Below, piece by piece: positions 61,157-64,000 of a stretch of 64,000 nucleotides of DNA. The number at the start of each line of letters is the position of its first letter. The first letter of the stretch is position 1. Made by a program: the position numbers and the translations under genes. Origin of the DNA: Bordetella genomosp. 1 (GTDB taxonomy: Bacteria > Pseudomonadota > Gammaproteobacteria > Burkholderiales > Burkholderiaceae_B); contig NZ_NEVL01000003.1 in assembly GCF_002261335.1 (NCBI RefSeq), forward strand, positions 558,001 through 622,000. Direction: 5' to 3'. The notes beneath the pieces were generated by a model. It was not told where the DNA came from. It was given only the letters and a program-made list of their open reading frames with translations, and did not search any database.

Positions 61157-61738
61157 ATGTCATTGATCGAAATCCGCAAGCGCGCCCTGCTCAAGGAAAC
61201 CACCTATCACGAGAATGGCCCCGCGCCCGACCAGCCGCTGGTGCTGGCGGCCGCCTGCGCGGTGATCCGCAATCCCTACGCGGGCCGCTACGAGCCCGAC
61301 CTGATGCCCTTCATGGCCGAGCTGCGCACGCTCGGCACCGAGCTGGCCACCGAGCTGGTCGACACGCTCGGCGGCAAGGACCGCGTGGAGGTCTACAGCA
61401 AGGCCGCCATCGTCGGCATCGACGGCGAGATGGAACACGGCGCCGTCTGGCACGAGGCCGGCGGCTGGGCCATGCGCAGCGCGCTGGGCGAGCCCAAGGC
61501 CATGGTGCCGGCGGTCAAGGCCGTGGCCAGCGCGGGCTACCGCGTGATGGTGCCGGTGCACTACATCCACGCCTCGTACGTGCGCAGCCACTTCAACAGC
61601 ATCGAGATCGGCATCCAGGATGCGCCGCGCCCGCGCGAGATCCTGTTTGCGCTGGTGATGGGCACCGGCGGGCGCGTGCATTCGCGCCTGGGCGGGCTCA
61701 CCAAGGAAGCGGTCAAGGTGCACGACGGCCAGCGCTGA
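61157..61738 (+). CDS. DUF1185 (amino acid synthesis) family protein
   Basis: The 193-residue protein is of the DUF1185/'AA_synth' family. It shows the recognisable segments CAVIRNPYAGRYEPDLMPFM (about 34-53), EVYSKAAIVGIDGEMEHGAVWH and RVMVPVHYIHASYVRSHF. It has a beta-rich YjgF-like look. The function is not established. It is frequently found in operons with Bug proteins and hydrolases or dehydrogenases, as here. The gene lies 28 bp after the Bug gene. Confidence 0.85.
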   Translation: MSLIEIRKRALLKETTYHENGPAPDQPLVLAAACAVIRNPYAGRYEPDLMPFMAELRTLGTELATELVDTLGGKDRVEVYSKAAIVGIDGEMEHGAVWHEAGGWAMRSALGEPKAMVPAVKAVASAGYRVMVPVHYIHASYVRSHFNSIEIGIQDAPRPREILFALVMGTGGRVHSRLGGLTKEAVKVHDGQR

Positions 61739-61743
61739 CCATG

Positions 61744-61805
61744 AAAAAAGCGGCCCGTGCGGGCCGCCTTCGGCTTGGCGACACGGCGGCCCTCGGGGGC
61801 CGCCG
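61744..61805 (-). terminator. Tandem hairpins ending the leftward terC-type gene
   Basis: Read leftward, a first stem (CGGCGGCCC with GGGCCGCCG, 61784-61805) is followed by a second stem (GCGGCCCG with CGGGCCGC, 61750-61767) and six T residues. It lies between convergent genes and gives a strong terminator for the TerC gene. Confidence 0.8.
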
Positions 61806-61820
61806 TTGCCTTTCATCGCC

Positions 61821-63404
61821 TCACGATGCCTCGAGCGCCTGCGGCACCATGCGCACGGCGCGCACCTGCGCGATGCGGCGGCCGTCCAGGCGCATGACCT
61901 CGAAGCGCCAGTCGCGCCACGGCACCACCGCGCCCACCGGCGGCAGCGTGCCCGAGGCCCGCAGCAGGCAGCCCGCCAGCGTGGCGTCGTCGGGATAGTC
62001 GCTCGCCAGCTGCGGCGCGTCGAGGATGCGCGCCACCTCGGTGATCTCGAGACGGCCGTCGAACAGCCACGCGCCGTCGGCCATGTGGGCCGCGCCCGCC
62101 GCGCCCTCGTCACCATGGTCGGGCAGATCGCCGGCCACCGCGGTCAGCAGGTCCATCGGCGTGACCAGGCCCTCGCACACGCCATGCTCGTCGACCACGA
62201 TCAGCAGGTGTTCGCGCGACTCGCGCATGGCGTCGACCAGCTTGAGCACCGGCATGGTCTCGGCCACGTAATGCGGCTCGTGCGACAGCTCGATCAGGTC
62301 CACCGGACCCGGCACGCGCAGCGGCTCCATCACGTCCTTGAAATGCAGCACGCCGATCACGTTGGACGGATCGCCTTCGCACAGCGGCAGGCGCGAGTGG
62401 CCGCGCGCGAACTTCTCCAGCACCACCTCGGCCGGGTCTTTCACGTCGAGCCATACCATCTCGCCGCGCGGGACCATGATGGCGCGGATGTCGCGATTGC
62501 CCATCGACAGCACGCGCTCGATCATGGTGCTCTCTTCCGGTGCGAAGGCGGGCTCGTCCTCGTCGCCGTCGTGGCCGTGCGAGGCGTCGGCCGCGCCGTG
62601 GGCGTCGCCCTCGTGGCGGTCGGCACGCAGCAGGCGCAGCACGGCGCGCGCGGTGCGCTCGCGGCGGCCCAGGCCGTGCACGTCGGGCGTGGTGTTGCGG
62701 CGCGCCAGCTGGTTGAACAGCTCGATCAGGATCGAGAAGCCGATCGCGGCATACAGGTAGCCCTTCGGAATGTCGAAGCCCAGGCCTTCGGCCACCAGGC
62801 TGAAGCCGATCATCAGCAGCAGGCCCAGACACAGGATGACCACGGTCGGGTGGCGGCCCACGAACGACATCAGCGGGCGGCTGGCCAGCATCATCACCAC
62901 CATGGCGATCACCACGGCGGTCATCATGATGCTGAGCTCCTGCACCATGCCCACGGCCGTGATCACGGAGTCGAGCGAGAACACCGCGTCGAGCACCACG
63001 ATCTGCAGGATCACCTGCCAGAACACGGCGTGCTGGGTGCGCTTGCCGCCGGCGCCATGGGCGCGGCCCTCGACGCGTTCGTGCAGCTCCATCGTGCCCT
63101 TGAACAGCAGGAACAGACCGCCCAGGATCAGGATCAGGTCGCGGCCGGAGATCTCGGCGCCGAACACCGTGAACAGGGGCGCGGTGAGCGTGACCACCCA
63201 GGCGATGCTGGCCAGCAGGCCCAGTCGCATGATGAGCGCCAGCGACAGGCCGACCAGGCGGGCCTGGTTGCGCTGATGCGGCGGCAGCTTGTCGGCCAGA
63301 ATCGCGATGAACACCAGGTTGTCGATGCCCAGCACGATCTCAAGCACGATCAGTGTCGCCAGGCCCAACCACGCGGTGGGATCGGCCATCCAGTCAAAAA
63401 TCAT
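61821..63404 (-). CDS. TerC-family membrane protein with CBS and CorC/HlyC domains
   Basis: The 527-residue protein has an N-terminal TerC membrane domain of about seven helices (about 1-225; [24 protein letters not shown] at 18-41 carries the conserved Asp of the ion site). A charged linker rich in His, Asp and Glu follows (about 255-290). Two CBS modules cover about 300-420, and a CorC/HlyC transporter-associated domain covers about 435-520. Relatives (YoaE, YegH) are implicated in metal-ion, chiefly manganese or calcium, efflux or metalation of exported enzymes. The ribosome binding site lies inside a short palindrome next to the start codon. Confidence 0.9.
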   Translation of the reverse strand: MIFDWMADPTAWLGLATLIVLEIVLGIDNLVFIAILADKLPPHQRNQARLVGLSLALIMRLGLLASIAWVVTLTAPLFTVFGAEISGRDLILILGGLFLLFKGTMELHERVEGRAHGAGGKRTQHAVFWQVILQIVVLDAVFSLDSVITAVGMVQELSIMMTAVVIAMVVMMLASRPLMSFVGRHPTVVILCLGLLLMIGFSLVAEGLGFDIPKGYLYAAIGFSILIELFNQLARRNTTPDVHGLGRRERTARAVLRLLRADRHEGDAHGAADASHGHDGDEDEPAFAPEESTMIERVLSMGNRDIRAIMVPRGEMVWLDVKDPAEVVLEKFARGHSRLPLCEGDPSNVIGVLHFKDVMEPLRVPGPVDLIELSHEPHYVAETMPVLKLVDAMRESREHLLIVVDEHGVCEGLVTPMDLLTAVAGDLPDHGDEGAAGAAHMADGAWLFDGRLEITEVARILDAPQLASDYPDDATLAGCLLRASGTLPPVGAVVPWRDWRFEVMRLDGRRIAQVRAVRMVPQALEAS

Positions 63405-64000
63405 CTGAGGTCCTCAGGAACAAGAAAACGGAAAGCGCGCGCGCGAGCCAGGGGCACGCGCGCGGCGCGGATGCGGAAACAGGGGGATGCGGGGCGGGAC
63501 GCCCGGATGCGGCGAAACAGGCGCGGGGCGCCGGCGCACGCAGGGAATGCGAGGGACGTGCCGACAGCGAGCGTCGGCGGCGCGGAGCGGGCCGCGCGCA
63601 GGTCGGTGGAGATGGCGGCCGGCGGCGTGGCGATCACGGCGCCGACCCTACTAGGAGGCTCGTCGTGCATAAAAGCGGTTCACCGTCAGGGGGCAGGACC
63701 GCGCGCCGCAGCGCGCCGGGACAGAGGGCCATCGTTCGATGATAGCCAATCGTTCCCTGGCCGGAGACACGCGCTGCCGTGAGGTGGCGTGTCGCCGGGC
63801 CTGTCTTGCGCCGGACGCGATGTCCGGGCCAGAAGTGACAGATGCCCGCAATACTCTCTTTCTTACAGGACTCTGAATAATACCCGAAATCGGGGACCGC
63901 GCAAGCGCGCCGGGCACCCGACTTGCGGCGGCGCGTCCGGCGCCACGCGGCCGGTTGTCGCGGCCCGGCAAAGCTCTTACGCTGGACCGACGGGCGCGTC
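63405..64000. other. Region upstream of terC-type gene without a recognised gene
   Basis: No supported coding frame was found. Next to the start codon, CTGAGG-T-CCTCAG (63405-63417) is a palindrome covering the ribosome binding site. Further out, CCCGAAATCGGG (63883-63894) is a small dyad beside an AT-richer patch with TATTAT on the minus strand. I looked for the yybP-ykoY manganese riboswitch often found before such genes and did not recognise its conserved segments. Confidence 0.5.

Noticed and set aside
63405-63800. yybP-ykoY (manganese) riboswitch before the TerC-type gene
   Set aside because: I searched the minus-strand leader by eye for the conserved GGGGAGUAG and distal segments and did not find them. 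A covariance-model search would settle it.

Overview
The window is GC-rich bacterial chromosome with dense genes on both strands. The gene content points to a betaproteobacterium of the order Burkholderiales. It has a Bug/TctC-type periplasmic binding protein, many LysR regulators with divergent targets, Liv and polar amino-acid ABC importers, two flavin/cytochrome c periplasmic dehydrogenases, and a 2-isopropylmalate synthase with its own leader peptide. The genus cannot be fixed from the sequence alone. No rRNA, tRNA, insertion sequence, CRISPR array or phage structural gene was seen.

Layout. 0-6.8 kb: an incomplete exported protein, a membrane protein of unknown function, a PLP-dependent ammonia-lyase, an AI-2E-type permease, an HD hydrolase and an unpaired antitoxin-like regulator, interspersed with short GTGTCAGACTGCA repeats. 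6.9-14 kb: a quinone reductase/LysR pair, then a leftward arginine/amino-acid-type locus (DauB-like and DauR-like proteins, an unpaired NitT/TauT-type binding protein, and a complete polar amino-acid ABC importer). 14-15 kb: the largest repeat cluster, then YceI. 15.8-16.6 kb: a broken EamA transporter gene. 16.7-19.2 kb: a divergent KfrA-like/tyrosine recombinase pair around an AT-rich block of nested palindromes. This is the best candidate for an undescribed system here.

20-33 kb: a LuxR regulator with a degenerate HD-GYP domain, a fructose/sorbitol-dehydrogenase-type operon (cytochrome c, small subunit, GMC flavoprotein), three exporters and their regulators. 33.4-35.3 kb: leuA behind a leucine-rich leader peptide and overlapping inverted repeats. 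35.4-39.2 kb: a gluconate 2-dehydrogenase-type operon. 39.9-42.4 kb: GalU and small proteins. 42.4-47.1 kb: a branched-chain-type ABC importer with fused LivH-LivM permease. 47.3-49.7 kb: an MFS exporter/LysR pair.

49.7-53.7 kb: a two-gene DNA repair operon, a FAN1-type VRR nuclease and an XPD/DinG-type Fe-S helicase with an N-terminal nuclease-like domain, preceded by a LexA-box-like palindrome. 54-57 kb: a Nif11-like small protein, a GH15 glucosidase and an SDR. 57.3-61.7 kb: a hydratase, a LysR and its divergent catabolic operon (HIBADH-type dehydrogenase, Bug binding protein, DUF1185 protein). 61.8-63.4 kb: a TerC/CBS/CorC membrane protein. Most long open frames opposite these genes are GC-driven shadows and are left out.
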